Shown here piece after piece: positions 44,134-52,963 of a stretch of DNA of 64,000 bases. How positions within the stretch are numbered: position 1 is the first letter of the stretch; every line of letters begins with the position of its first letter. This DNA comes from Bacillus sp. FJAT-47783 (lineage in GTDB: Bacteria > Bacillota > Bacilli > Bacillales > Aeribacillaceae). The notes beneath the pieces were generated by a model. It was not told the DNA's origin. It worked only from the letters and a program-made list of their open reading frames with translations, and did not search any database. Where the stretch lies: contig NZ_JAKZKS010000011.1 of the NCBI RefSeq assembly GCF_022808615.1, positions 1 to 64,000 on the forward strand, given 5' to 3'. The translations under genes were made by a program, and so were the position numbers.

Positions 44134-45229
44134 TTTCCTGTCTCCTTTTTTGCCACTTCTCTCGTATCCATGTCAGTACAAACAAAACAGGGGTATAATA
44201 AACCATTAAATAGTAGCCTGTTTGACTAAAAATAGTGTTAAGTTGATTAATGTTACTTCTTCCTACTAGTACGTTTACACAAAAAAACATGAAAAGAAGG
44301 ATGACGATGATCCCATTTTTATAAGGCGTTTCAAAAAGTTCTTTGATCCCTCGATTCGCACACCATATCACTATACAAATATTCGGTAAAACGACCAAGC
44401 TCCAATTTGCTATACCGATGTATTCAAACCGTTCGACAAAAGGCATTTCGACAATCTTCCACATTGTTAACGTCGCCCACGAATTTCGGAGTAACTCCTG
44501 TTCTGAGAAGTATAAAATGGAGATGACCATAATGACAAAATATATAACGGTCGTAAATAAATGACCGAAATGTGCCCATTTCTGAGACTTTTCTGGCTGT
44601 TTAATGAAAGGATATAAAATATACAATACTTCAAACCCTAAAAACGTTAGCGACATTTCTTTTACTCCAGAAAAAATTTCTTTCGGGCTATGGGATAAAA
44701 CGGGCATTAAATTGTTGTAATCGGCAAATTCCAGAGGAAAAATAATAAACGTTAAAATTAAATATAAAGGCAATATCGTTCCAAAAAAGGCTATACCGGT
44801 TACGACTCGAATTCCCCCCATAACAATGTAATAAATTAAGACGATAAAAAGAGCCGAATACACCCACACATTGATGTCCGGAAACATCCATACTTCAACC
44901 ACCTCTATATACGTTCTTAAGACAACGATCGCGAAGCATAAAAAATAAGAAATCCAGATGAGATTTACTGCATTTCCAAGCCACTTTCCGAAAAGCTTTT
45001 GATGCACGGCTATTAAGCTTCCGTTTGCATATCGCAAAATACGGTACATCATCCAAATGAGAAGATGAATGTATAAGCCTGCAAGAATAACAGCGATCCA
45101 TGCGTCATTTCCCGTTTCTTTGACGACAACCTTTTGAAAACCTAGTACGCCTATCCCAAACTGCGTTGCATGAATGAGAAAAAAAACGAGATAATAAGAA
45201 ATTTGATGTCGCTCATTCATTTTTTCCAT
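44126..45229 (-). CDS. spore germination permease (GerAB-type B subunit)
   Basis: 367-residue integral membrane protein of the amino acid/polyamine permease superfamily, the presumed ligand-sensing subunit of the germinant receptor, with about ten helices. The start MEKMNERHQISYYLVFFLIHATQFGIG is typical for the family, with the conserved LGFE...PF pattern (SLTFLGFEVLYILYPFIKQ) near 205. The start at 45229 is preceded by GGGAGGTGAGGG; a GTG four codons upstream is possible. It lies 26 bp after the A-subunit gene. Confidence 0.92.
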   Translation of the reverse strand: MEKMNERHQISYYLVFFLIHATQFGIGVLGFQKVVVKETGNDAWIAVILAGLYIHLLIWMMYRILRYANGSLIAVHQKLFGKWLGNAVNLIWISYFLCFAIVVLRTYIEVVEVWMFPDINVWVYSALFIVLIYYIVMGGIRVVTGIAFFGTILPLYLILTFIIFPLEFADYNNLMPVLSHSPKEIFSGVKEMSLTFLGFEVLYILYPFIKQPEKSQKWAHFGHLFTTVIYFVIMVISILYFSEQELLRNSWATLTMWKIVEMPFVERFEYIGIANWSLVVLPNICIVIWCANRGIKELFETPYKNGIIVILLFMFFCVNVLVGRSNINQLNTIFSQTGYYLMVYYTPVLFVLTWIREKWQKRRQENG

Positions 45230-45255
45230 TCCATCCCTCACCTCCCAAGACGTAA

Positions 45256-46740
45256 TTATTCATCCACTTCTTTGTTTTTCTGAGAATTTTTCGGATTCAT
45301 CCGGTCAGGATGTTCTGTTCGCAACGCTTGAGGCCTTTTTGTCATCATGGAAAACGGAAAGCGAATAATCGCATCCTTTAAGTCATGGAGCCGCGGCGGA
45401 TAGATTGGCTCTAAAAACGGTCTTCCTAATGAAGTAAGCCGTAATAAGTGTGCGGTAATAAAACTGAAACATAAAACAATGCCAAGCAGTCCGAACATCT
45501 CTGCAAAAAATAAAAAAGGAAAGCGAATAAGTCGAATTGTATTGCCCATTTTATATACAGGCGTTGTAAACGACGCAAGCGCGGCTAATGCGACAATAAT
45601 AAGTAATATATTGCTCGTTAATCCCGCTTCAACTGATGCCGTCCCGATCACGATACCACCAACGATACCGATTGTTTGTCCAACTTTTGTCGGCAATCGA
45701 GCCCCAGCTTCACGTAACAGCTCAATCGTTAATTCTAAAAAAAGGGCCTCCAGCAATGGAGTTAACGGCACTTCCCTCCGTGACGTAATGAGTGTATTTA
45801 ACATATCGGATGGAATAAGCTCATAATGATAATTCATCGTTGCAACATAGATAGGTGTGGCAAAGATTGAAAACGCAACGGCGAATAATCGGATAATACG
45901 AAAAAATGATGCCAGCAGCCAATTGGAAAAGTAATCTTCAAAGGATGAGAAAAACTCAACAAGTGTTGTTGGTGCAATTAACACATGCGGTGAACCGTCC
46001 ACGATGACAGCGACTTTTCCTTCTGATAATATGGCCGCCACGCGATCTGGCCGTTCCGTATCGAGCATTTGTGGAAACGGTGAATGATTATTATCAGAAA
46101 TCATTTGCGAAACATAGGAACTGTCATTGATTTGGTCCATTTCAATATCGTTAATACGTTGCCAAACCGTTTTCACATTTTCATCATTAGCTATTCCTTC
46201 TATATAGACGACAGCAATTTTCGTTTTAGAAATTTTCCCTAGTTTTAATAAACGAATGCGTAACTCTTGAATCGGAATTCTTTTTCGAATCATGTTTATG
46301 TTCGACTCAATAGACTCGACAAACGCTTCTTTCGGTCCTACAACGGTAAACTCCACTTCTGGAAGGGTTACTTCACGCGCTTTATTTACTTTTGCCTGTA
46401 CAAGTAAACATGGCGATCCATACTCACTAAGAGCAATCATAATAAACCCATCAAGTACTTTTTCTTTCATGACATCCGTATCCATCGTGATGATCATGCC
46501 TTCAATCGGGAGAATTTGCTTTAATTCTTCGAGATTTTTCCACGGAACGGTATGCATCGGTTTTAAAATGTTGTCATGTAAAGTACTAACATCAACGAGC
46601 GTTCGAAAATAAGAAATCCAATACTTAACCTCTTCTGTTTTCGCATCAAATTGAGTAAAATCAGCAGATGTTCGAAAGATCGACATCATTTCGGTAACCG
46701 AATCTTTTTTCTTCCAATTTTGTTTATACATCTCTCCCAT
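45256..46740 (-). CDS. spore germination receptor A subunit (GerAA-type)
   Basis: 494-residue A subunit of a germinant receptor. A soluble N-terminal domain (to about 275) leads to five membrane helices and a short cytoplasmic tail. Family hallmarks are VVGPKEAFVESIESNINMIRKRI near 130, GKVAVIVDGSPHVLIAPTT near 255, and the motif around SRREVPLTPLLEALFLELTIELLREAGARLP near 322 (partly SRREVPLTPLLEALFLELTI). GGAGGTGG precedes the ATG at 46740. First gene of the tricistronic operon. Which germinant it senses is not predictable. Confidence 0.93.
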   Translation of the reverse strand: MGEMYKQNWKKKDSVTEMMSIFRTSADFTQFDAKTEEVKYWISYFRTLVDVSTLHDNILKPMHTVPWKNLEELKQILPIEGMIITMDTDVMKEKVLDGFIMIALSEYGSPCLLVQAKVNKAREVTLPEVEFTVVGPKEAFVESIESNINMIRKRIPIQELRIRLLKLGKISKTKIAVVYIEGIANDENVKTVWQRINDIEMDQINDSSYVSQMISDNNHSPFPQMLDTERPDRVAAILSEGKVAVIVDGSPHVLIAPTTLVEFFSSFEDYFSNWLLASFFRIIRLFAVAFSIFATPIYVATMNYHYELIPSDMLNTLITSRREVPLTPLLEALFLELTIELLREAGARLPTKVGQTIGIVGGIVIGTASVEAGLTSNILLIIVALAALASFTTPVYKMGNTIRLIRFPFLFFAEMFGLLGIVLCFSFITAHLLRLTSLGRPFLEPIYPPRLHDLKDAIIRFPFSMMTKRPQALRTEHPDRMNPKNSQKNKEVDE

Positions 46741-46965
46741 GCATACCACCTCCATTCTTTCCAATTATTCTCTTCTCCCTTGCATAAAATTATGTATCCA
46801 ATTCTGTTCTTATTGTCCATATCACTCTTTTTTACGTACGAATCTTGCTACTATCTTCTTGTCAAATTGGTATTATCCGCCAAATGATCTGTCCGTTATC
46901 GTTTGTTTCCCCGTTCGCTCTTAAGCGTTGTAGCGCTGTATTGTGAAAATACCGCGGAATATTTA

Positions 46966-46981
46966 GAAGAGTGCACTCTTC
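46966..46981. promoter_or_regulatory. 16-bp perfect palindrome before the sigma-factor gene
   Basis: GAAGAGTGCACTCTTC is fully self-complementary and ends 2 bp before the ribosome binding site of the next gene. It has no loop, so it suits a dimeric DNA-binding protein better than an RNA hairpin. Confidence 0.45.
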
Positions 46982-46997
46982 ATGAAGGAAGGAAACG

Positions 46998-47489
46998 ATG
47001 GACAAAGAAGGACGATCATTTTCAACCATTCTAAAAGAGTACAACGGGATGATTTATCATCTCTTAAAGAATTTAAATATTCACGACCGAGAAAACGAAT
47101 TTTATCAAATTGCCGCAATTGCTCTTTGGAAAGCAACGGAAAGCTTTGATCCTAAAAAAGGAACCTTTTCAACTTTCGCTTATGCGTATATAAAGGGAGA
47201 ATTATTAACTGAATTAAGAAGAAGAAAAAAATTTTACGATCACCATGCATTACGTGATGAATGGAGTTTCGATGTAGAAGAGGAATACACGCAAGATATG
47301 GATGTTGAAAGCTTTATATGGCTTGAACAATTATCAGATGTTTTAACGCCCAATCAGCTGAAATGGGTAAAGGCATATTGTATAGAAGGGAAGCCACCGA
47401 TTGTTATAGCAGAGGAGCTTGGGGTAACGATTGCACAAGTGAAAAGTTGGAGAAAGAGCGCGCTAAGAAAGTTAAAAAAATACGTATGA
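46998..47489 (+). CDS. small sigma-70-family factor
   Basis: 163-residue sigma factor with only regions 2 and 4. Region 2 is at about 20-75 (YQIAAIALWKATESFDPKKGTFSTFAYAYIKGELLTELRRR, with the FSTFAYAYIKG melting helix). Region 4 is at about 115-160 (PPIVIAEELGVTIAQVKSWRKSALRKLKK). It is the size of ECF factors but has the region-2 signature of SigF/SigI-like or phage-type factors; I do not recognise a B. subtilis orthologue. No anti-sigma gene is adjacent. GAAGGAAGG precedes the ATG. Confidence 0.85.
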   Translation: MDKEGRSFSTILKEYNGMIYHLLKNLNIHDRENEFYQIAAIALWKATESFDPKKGTFSTFAYAYIKGELLTELRRRKKFYDHHALRDEWSFDVEEEYTQDMDVESFIWLEQLSDVLTPNQLKWVKAYCIEGKPPIVIAEELGVTIAQVKSWRKSALRKLKKYV

Positions 47490-47549
47490 GGAAAAGAGAA
47501 CTCGCCAAGTTTGTAACATATTTTCAAAATGGCAAAGGAGAAAAAAGCA

Positions 47550-47679
47550 GACTGTCCGAAAAGTCGTATTAACGGCCCAAAATCTAAAATGGTAGACCTA
47601 AAGAATGTTGATTTCACAGCATTCTTTGGGTCTTAATTTTGGATTATTTTATCCTAATATAGACTTTTTAGACATCCCC
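47550..47679. mobile_element. MITE-like element, copy 1
   Basis: About 130 bp. The left end reads GACTGTCCGAAAAGTCGTATT and the right end GACTTTTTAGACATCCCC, whose complement is an imperfect inverted repeat of the left. In the middle is the dispersed hairpin (GACCTAAAGAATG/CATTCTTTGGGTC) with loop TTGATTTCACAG. No coding capacity. It lies between the sigma gene and the gene at 47681 and provides the terminator of the former. Confidence 0.6.
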
Positions 47680-47680
47680 T

Positions 47681-47875
47681 TTAACTTCTCGGTTCTTTTA
47701 AATATTGATAGCGAACCTTCCCGCCGTGCATCGCAATTCCTTTAAAATGCTTAAAATCCGGTCTTGACACAAGCACTTTTCGTAACGTCATAAATTGCTC
47801 TTTTGTCACTTCATACTCATGAAGTTCTCCATCGCGTAGCTTATCTAACATTTCATGAATATATTTTTCGTCCAT
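47681..47875 (-). CDS. small protein of unknown function
   Basis: A 64-residue soluble protein (MDEKYIHEMLDKLRDGELHEYEVTKEQF..., ending KVRYQYLKEPRS). The helix-rich N-terminus and short strands at the end look like a small single-domain protein. AAAGGA is about 11 bp before the ATG at 47875; the longer frame has no better site. The family is not recognised. It is divergent from ykvS. Confidence 0.68.
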   Translation of the reverse strand: MDEKYIHEMLDKLRDGELHEYEVTKEQFMTLRKVLVSRPDFKHFKGIAMHGGKVRYQYLKEPRS

Positions 47876-47982
47876 AATGACCCATTCCTTTCTATCAATC
47901 ACTAATGATTACCAAAACCCTTTACAAGATTTCAGAAATCATGCAAAATAATGATAAGTTTAGTAGTAAAAGGAGAGAAAAA

Positions 47983-48168
47983 ATGAAAATTGCTCAAGTT
48001 GGAAATGTCATTGAATTTAAAGATGGACTACAAGGTATCGTTGAGAAAGTCAACGAAAATTCCGTCATCGTAGATTTAACGTATATGGACAATTACCGTG
48101 AACTAGAACTCGAACATAAAACGGTCGTTAATCATAAAAACTATATCATTATCGCCGAACAAATTTAA
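47983..48168 (+). CDS. ykvS: YkvS-family protein
   Basis: 61-residue conserved Bacillus protein, MKIAQVGNVIEFKDGLQGIVEKVNENS..., ending KTVVNHKNYIIIAEQI. It is almost wholly beta-strand and reads like a small KOW/SH3-type barrel (GNVIEFKDGLQGIVEKV), but function is unknown. AAAGGAG precedes the ATG at 47983. It closely matches B. subtilis YkvS. Confidence 0.85.
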   Translation: MKIAQVGNVIEFKDGLQGIVEKVNENSVIVDLTYMDNYRELELEHKTVVNHKNYIIIAEQI

Positions 48169-48169
48169 T

Positions 48170-48412
48170 AAGGTGAAACTTCATTCAGTGGGGTTTTTTC
48201 CCCCACTGAATGTTAGTCCCTACGGGATGACCTAAAGGCCCTTGTGGCCCACAGGATGTGGGTTTCACAGACGTTGCCACAGGACGTGGCGCTCTTAGTC
48301 TGTGTTCTTTATGTTCGGACCTTTACGGGCAGTTGCCCCCCACCTATCTTCTTTGCTTTCCTACAGAATCATGAGGTGAGGATCTTACTGCCCGTTAAGA
48401 GTGGGATAAAAC
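48170..48412 (+). repeat. full copy of a modular structured repeat with GGA-loop hairpins
   Basis: A non-coding chain of hairpins: CATTCAGTGGGG/CCCCACTGAATG (48182-48212), GGCC/GGCC (48237-48249), CCCAC-AGGAT-GTGGG (48248-48262), GCCAC-AGGAC-GTGGC (48276-48290) enclosed by CACAGAC/GTCTGTG (48266-48304), and CGGGCAGT/ACTGCCCG (48326-48394). It ends with CGTTAAGAGTGGGAT. The first part is repeated at 18278 and the last at 16134. The AGGA loops resemble CsrA-binding sites. It fills the gap between ykvS and the clpE promoter. Confidence 0.65.
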
Positions 48413-48544
48413 TGAGAAGCGGGAGACAAATTCGTCTCCCGTTTTCGCTTTTATTATAAAGGAGAAACAAATGACTGTGCAATGGCGAAATCCTCATAAA
48501 GACTGTATCGCTTCAACAAAACAAAAATTTCCAAAGCAAAAAAC

Positions 48545-48606
48545 TTGAAAGTCAAAAAAGGTCAAAGTATAATAAAGTCAAAAGGTCAAAGATAGTCAAA
48601 GTCAAA
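48545..48606 (+). promoter_or_regulatory. clpE promoter with CtsR operators
   Basis: TTGAAA (48545-48550), 17 bp, TATAAT (48568-48573). Two perfect CtsR boxes of the form RGTCAAA-NAN-RGTCAAA: AGTCAAAAAAGGTCAAA (48550-48566, inside the promoter spacer) and GGTCAAAGATAGTCAAA (48584-48600, over the transcription start). Extra GTCAAA heptads are at 48577 and 48601. This predicts tight heat/stress control by CtsR. Confidence 0.95.
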
Positions 48607-48634
48607 CAAGACAACTAAAAGGGGGTAATGGAAA

Positions 48635-50779
48635 ATGATGTGTCAAAAATGTCAAGAACGCCAAGCAACTTTTCACTTACATGTACAAGTAAACAACGAG
48701 AAGAAGCACTATCATTTATGTCAAACATGCTATCAATCATTAAAAGCTACGAATAAAATTCCGTCTGGATTAGGAGGTGGATTTATGTCTATTGACGATT
48801 TGTTGCAACAACTTCATGGTCAACATATGTCACAACAACCTGCAAACGAACAAATGACTCAAGTGCATCATGGTGGCGGAAATAAAGGAAATGGCTTTTT
48901 AGATCAGTTCGGGCGCAATTTAACGAATGCAGCGAAAGCCGGTTTAATTGACCCCGTCATTGGTCGAGATGATGAAGTTGAACGCGTCATTGAAATATTA
49001 AACCGTCGAAATAAAAACAATCCCGTATTAATCGGTGAACCCGGTGTTGGGAAAACAGCCATTGTCGAAGGGTTAGCGCTAAAAATTGCTGAAGGCACGG
49101 TTCCTTCAAAATTATTAAATAAAGAAGTGTATTTATTAGATGTTGCCTCATTAGTAGCGAATACAGGCATTCGTGGTCAATTTGAAGAGCGCATGAAGCA
49201 GTTAATTGCAGAACTTAAGCAACGCAAAAATGTCATTTTATTTATTGATGAGATCCATCTCTTAGTCGGTGCAGGGTCTGCTGAAGGTTCCATGGATGCA
49301 GGAAATATTTTAAAGCCTGCATTGGGACGTGGTGAATTACAAGTTGTTGGTGCGACAACATTAAAAGAGTACCGTGCGATTGAAAAAGATGCAGCTTTAG
49401 AACGTCGCTTCCAGCCGGTGATGGTACATGAACCAACGGCGGATGAAGCCATTGAAATTTTAAAAGGCATTAAGTCTAAATATGAGGACTTCCACGGCGT
49501 CCGCTATACAGATGAAGCGCTAAAAGCATGTGTAACGTTATCACACCGCTATATTCAAGACCGCTTCCTACCTGATAAAGCGATTGATTTATTAGATGAA
49601 GCTGGTTCAAAAATGAACTTAAAGTCTGGTGTTACAAACAAAGATGCAATCGAAAAACGCTTAAAAGAAATTGCTGTTGAAAAAGAAAAAGCTTTAAAGA
49701 CTGAAAGCTATGAACTTGCCGCTAAGCTTCGTGATGAAGAAGCAAAGCTAGAAAAGCGTCTGCAAAATACGATGAAAGAAGAAACAAAACAGAGTGTCGA
49801 TGTGGCCAACATCGAGGCAATTATCGAGAAGAAAACAGGAATTCCTGTTGGCAAGCTCCAAACAAACGAAGCAACGAAAATGAATCATTTAGCAGAAAAC
49901 TTAGCGAATAAGGTAATTGGACAACAAGAAGCCGTTGAAAAAGTCGCAAAAGCCATTCGTCGTTCACGCGCAGGCTTAAAAGCGAAACATCGCCCGATTG
50001 GCTCATTCTTATTCGTCGGACCAACAGGTGTCGGTAAAACAGAATTAACGAAAACATTAGCGGAAGAATTATTCGGCTCAAAAGATGCGATGATTCGTCT
50101 TGATATGAGTGAGTATATGGAGAAGCATGCTGTATCGAAATTAATCGGTTCACCTCCTGGTTATGTCGGTCACGACGAAGCAGGACAATTAACGGAAAAA
50201 GTTCGTCGTAATCCTTACTCCATTATTTTATTAGACGAAATTGAAAAAGCACATCCGGACGTACAGCACATGTTCTTGCAAATTTTAGAAGATGGTCGCC
50301 TAACCGACAGCCAAGGACGTACAGTCAGCTTTAAAGATACCGTGATCATCATGACAAGTAACGCAGGTGTTGGCGAGAAGAAAATTTCGGTTGGATTTGA
50401 AAAAGCAACCGATGCGGTGAAACAAACATCTGTGCTTGATTCACTATCCTCCTACTTCAAGCCAGAATTCTTAAACCGCTTCGATGCGATTATCGAATTT
50501 AACCAATTAGAAAAGGATAGCCTCGTCAAAATTGTGAACTTAATGCTAGCAGAACTACAAAACACTTTATCTGAACAAAGCATCGTCATGACGGTGACGG
50601 AAGAAGTAAAAGAAAAGTTAGCTGAGCTTGGCTATCACCCTGCATTCGGAGCTCGCCCGCTTCGCCGCGTCATTCAAGAACAGCTTGAAGACCGAATCAC
50701 TGATTTACTGCTAGACAAGGAAGAAGTAAAAGAAGTGCATGTTACTATTGAAAATGATGAGATTGTCGTAAAAGCGTAA
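48635..50779 (+). CDS. clpE: ATP-dependent protease ATPase ClpE
   Basis: Hsp100 unfoldase partner of ClpP, 714 residues. The N-terminal zinc finger has two CxxC pairs (CQKCQ and CQTCY, residues 3-32) and distinguishes ClpE from ClpC. Two AAA+ modules carry [13 protein letters not shown] (near 135) and [12 protein letters not shown] (near 465), each with Walker B ([22 protein letters not shown]). A UVR-like coiled-coil ([25 protein letters not shown]) lies between them. GGGGGT precedes tandem ATGs. Two CtsR boxes control it; ctsR itself is not in the window. Confidence 0.97.
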   Translation: MMCQKCQERQATFHLHVQVNNEKKHYHLCQTCYQSLKATNKIPSGLGGGFMSIDDLLQQLHGQHMSQQPANEQMTQVHHGGGNKGNGFLDQFGRNLTNAAKAGLIDPVIGRDDEVERVIEILNRRNKNNPVLIGEPGVGKTAIVEGLALKIAEGTVPSKLLNKEVYLLDVASLVANTGIRGQFEERMKQLIAELKQRKNVILFIDEIHLLVGAGSAEGSMDAGNILKPALGRGELQVVGATTLKEYRAIEKDAALERRFQPVMVHEPTADEAIEILKGIKSKYEDFHGVRYTDEALKACVTLSHRYIQDRFLPDKAIDLLDEAGSKMNLKSGVTNKDAIEKRLKEIAVEKEKALKTESYELAAKLRDEEAKLEKRLQNTMKEETKQSVDVANIEAIIEKKTGIPVGKLQTNEATKMNHLAENLANKVIGQQEAVEKVAKAIRRSRAGLKAKHRPIGSFLFVGPTGVGKTELTKTLAEELFGSKDAMIRLDMSEYMEKHAVSKLIGSPPGYVGHDEAGQLTEKVRRNPYSIILLDEIEKAHPDVQHMFLQILEDGRLTDSQGRTVSFKDTVIIMTSNAGVGEKKISVGFEKATDAVKQTSVLDSLSSYFKPEFLNRFDAIIEFNQLEKDSLVKIVNLMLAELQNTLSEQSIVMTVTEEVKEKLAELGYHPAFGARPLRRVIQEQLEDRITDLLLDKEEVKEVHVTIENDEIVVKA

Positions 50780-50788
50780 AATAACACA

Positions 50789-50831
50789 AACTCCCTCTCA
50801 CAGTCAGACTTCGTATGAGAGGGAGTTTTTT
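50789..50831 (+). terminator. terminator of clpE
   Basis: Perfect 12-bp stem AACTCCCTCTCA/TGAGAGGGAGTT with a 15-base loop and a T-run. Confidence 0.92.
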
Positions 50832-50869
50832 ACATATCCTTTAGTTCGGTTCTCGGAAACATGACAAAA

Positions 50870-51120
50870 GCCCAAATTCGGGTGGTTTTGCCCCAATTCT
50901 TGAAGGTTTTGCCCCAATTCTTGAAAGAAAAGCCCAATTTATGAAAATAAAACCCAATTCGTGTTTTTCCGACTCAACTTCATTCCCCTTCTAAACTGCA
51001 GACTCCTTAAAAAGTTGCAATTCCGCAAGTTTAAGTGATTTCGCCGTAGGTTTTGAAAGTTTTGTTCACGTTTTGAAAATTTCCCGCAAGTCTTGAACAT
51101 AAGACCCATTCTATGAAACT
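50870..51120. repeat. array of about ten degenerate 20-21 bp tandem repeats
   Basis: Units start near 50870, 50890, 50911, 50932 and 50953 (steps 20, 21, 21, 21), with consensus like GCCCCAATTCTTGAAAGAAA. After a gap, units near 51021, 51040, 51061, 51081 and 51102 follow, reading TCCCGCAAGTCTTGAACATA and GTTCACGTTTTGAAAATTT. They agree with the array at 36441 in a CC-CAA core and a TGAAA core one half-unit later. No ORF runs through, and no inverted symmetry is seen. This is the content of the clpE-queF gap, with the MITE at 51144. Confidence 0.75.
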
Positions 51121-51143
51121 AAACCACATCTCATCAATAAATT

Positions 51144-51272
51144 GGACTTGTCCGAAAAGTGGTATTTGCTCCCAGAACTCAACAGAAGGAACCCCGAAGA
51201 ATGCTGTAAAATCAACATTCTTCGGGGCTTTTTTTTGAGTAGTTACATTAAATTGGACTTTTTAGACAGCCC
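51144..51272. mobile_element. MITE-like element, copy 2
   Basis: About 129 bp. Left end GGACTTGTCCGAAAAGTGGTA, right end GGACTTTTTAGACAGCCC, the same ends as the copy at 47550. The central hairpin CCCCGAAGAATG/CATTCTTCGGGG (51192-51227) has loop CTGTAAAATCAA, the opposite orientation to that in copy 1, and is followed by a T-run. The two copies flank the ykvS-clpE region. Confidence 0.62.
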
Positions 51273-51279
51273 ATTGTTA

Positions 51280-51777
51280 TTATCGATTATCAATTTTCTC
51301 AGGATACAAGTCGTGATTCATCAGGCGATATTCCGCCATTTTTTCGTATTTCGTTCCAGGGCGTCCGTAGTTGACATATGGGTCGATGGAAATACCGCCG
51401 CGCGGTGTGAATTTTCCCCACACCTCAATATACCTTGGATCCATTAACGCAATTAAGTCATTCATAATAATATTCATGCAATCTTCGTGAAAGTCCCCGT
51501 GGTTTCGGAAGCTGAATAAATACAGTTTTAATGATTTACTTTCGACCATTTTTTTATCTGGAATGTAGCTAATATAAATCGTCGCAAAGTCTGGCTGGCC
51601 TGTTTTCGGACAAAGTGACGTAAACTCTGGACAATTAAATTTAACAAAGTAATCTCGGTTCGGATGTTTATTGTCAAACGCCTCAAGAATCTCAGGAGCA
51701 TATTCGAATGCATACTTTGTTCCTTGATTCCCTAATAATGTAACGCCTTGTAATTCTTCATCTTTTCTTCCTGTCAT
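51280..51777 (-). CDS. queF: 7-cyano-7-deazaguanine reductase QueF
   Basis: NADPH-dependent nitrile reductase converting preQ0 to preQ1 in queuosine synthesis (165 residues; T-fold, the short Bacillus type). The catalytic Cys is in [15 protein letters not shown] (near 55) with the Asp next to it, and QueF motif residues [15 protein letters not shown] follow near 80. AAAGGAG is before the ATG. Last gene of queCDEF. Confidence 0.97.
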   Translation of the reverse strand: MTGRKDEELQGVTLLGNQGTKYAFEYAPEILEAFDNKHPNRDYFVKFNCPEFTSLCPKTGQPDFATIYISYIPDKKMVESKSLKLYLFSFRNHGDFHEDCMNIIMNDLIALMDPRYIEVWGKFTPRGGISIDPYVNYGRPGTKYEKMAEYRLMNHDLYPEKIDNR

Positions 51778-51794
51778 AACGATTCTCCTTTCTG

Positions 51795-52529
51795 TTATAC
51801 CCCTCTTTTATTCCCCCAAACGAGCGTATGGAGCTGAGGGAGTACACGTGCATCATTAAATTGTTCATCTTGCATCGTTTGATCAATTAACCACTCGTAC
51901 CTTTTCAACAGATGTGAAACTAACACTTCCTCATTTTCTTCAGAAACGGTTGGATTTCCAACTTGTAAATAAAAAGGGATGCTCGAATAGCGTTTTTGCA
52001 CCATTTTGGCAAATGATAAATCCTCTTCATCAAAAATAACAATTTTCAAGGAAACTGACGAAAGTCGATTTTCATTCTCTAATTCTTTCATAATCGTATC
52101 AAGAACGTGAAAGTCATGTTTCATCTTGGAGCTTGGTGGCTTTGGTGAAATCGTTAAATCGTCAACTTTCGTAAGCCACGATTGATAGCGACTTCCTTGT
52201 GTTTCAATCGCCACTTTAATCTTTTTATGATGAAGGAAATCAATGAACTCCTCTATTTGTGGATAAAGGGCAGGATTTCCTCCTGAAATGGTCACGTGTG
52301 AAAAATTGTTGCCAGCAAGATTTTTGAGATTTTCCCATATTTCATTTGGAGACATAAGCCGAATTTCTTTTTTACCGCTCCCATCCCACGTAAATGAAGA
52401 ATCACACCACGAACAAGAAAAGTCACAACCTGCCGTGCGAACAAACATTGTCTTCCTACCGATGACCATTCCTTCCCCTTGAATGGTCGGCCCAAATATT
52501 TCAATGACTGGAATGAGTCGATTTCTCAC
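51795..52529 (-). CDS. queE: 7-carboxy-7-deazaguanine synthase QueE
   Basis: Radical-SAM enzyme forming the deazapurine ring from CPH4, 244 residues (B. subtilis 243). The iron-sulfur motif is CDFSCSWC (near 32-39), preceded by [12 protein letters not shown]. The SAM-binding GGNPAL and the ISPKPPSSK element are present. The start is GTG (52527-52529) after AAGGAG; the GTG overlaps the queD stop as GTGA. A 24-codon upstream extension is rejected. Confidence 0.95.
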   Translation of the reverse strand: MRNRLIPVIEIFGPTIQGEGMVIGRKTMFVRTAGCDFSCSWCDSSFTWDGSGKKEIRLMSPNEIWENLKNLAGNNFSHVTISGGNPALYPQIEEFIDFLHHKKIKVAIETQGSRYQSWLTKVDDLTISPKPPSSKMKHDFHVLDTIMKELENENRLSSVSLKIVIFDEEDLSFAKMVQKRYSSIPFYLQVGNPTVSEENEEVLVSHLLKRYEWLIDQTMQDEQFNDARVLPQLHTLVWGNKRGV

Positions 52530-52963
52530 GAAGATTTCTCCTTCTTTGGACGATAAACAACATAGCTCGTTGGTGTTTCTCTTACAAATACTTGGACACA
52601 TTTCGGTTTATTCGGAAGCTCATCTAGTTCATGTTGAATCATTTCAAAAATCGTTCTCGCTACGACTTCTGTCGTTGGAAATTGATTTGAATTTGTGTTA
52701 CTGAAATAAGGATGTTCATTTAACACCGTATGATCAAATTGTCCGTGAATCAGTTTTTTTAATACGCTAAAGTTAACTAAAAATCCCGCGTCATCCAGTT
52801 CGTCTCCAGCAATCGTGACATTCACAAAGTATGTGTGACCGTGCGTGTTTTGACAATTCCCTGCTGCTTCACTCGGAATAAAATGAGCAGCGGCAAATTG
52901 CATATCTTTATTTAATTCGTAGAGATAATCATGTTGTACTTGAGGGTAAATTTGTTGTAGCAT
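52526..52963 (-). CDS. queD: 6-carboxy-5,6,7,8-tetrahydropterin synthase QueD
   Basis: Converts dihydroneopterin triphosphate to carboxytetrahydropterin, the second step to queuosine; 145 residues, T-fold. The zinc ligands are His in AAAHFIP and the HGH of NTHGHTYFVNVTI, with the catalytic Cys in GNCQNTHGH. The TEVVARTIFEMI stretch carries the substrate Glu. The ATG overlaps the queC stop as TAATG and GGGGGAGC lies in the queC end, so translation is coupled. Confidence 0.96.
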   Translation of the reverse strand: MLQQIYPQVQHDYLYELNKDMQFAAAHFIPSEAAGNCQNTHGHTYFVNVTIAGDELDDAGFLVNFSVLKKLIHGQFDHTVLNEHPYFSNTNSNQFPTTEVVARTIFEMIQHELDELPNKPKCVQVFVRETPTSYVVYRPKKEKSS

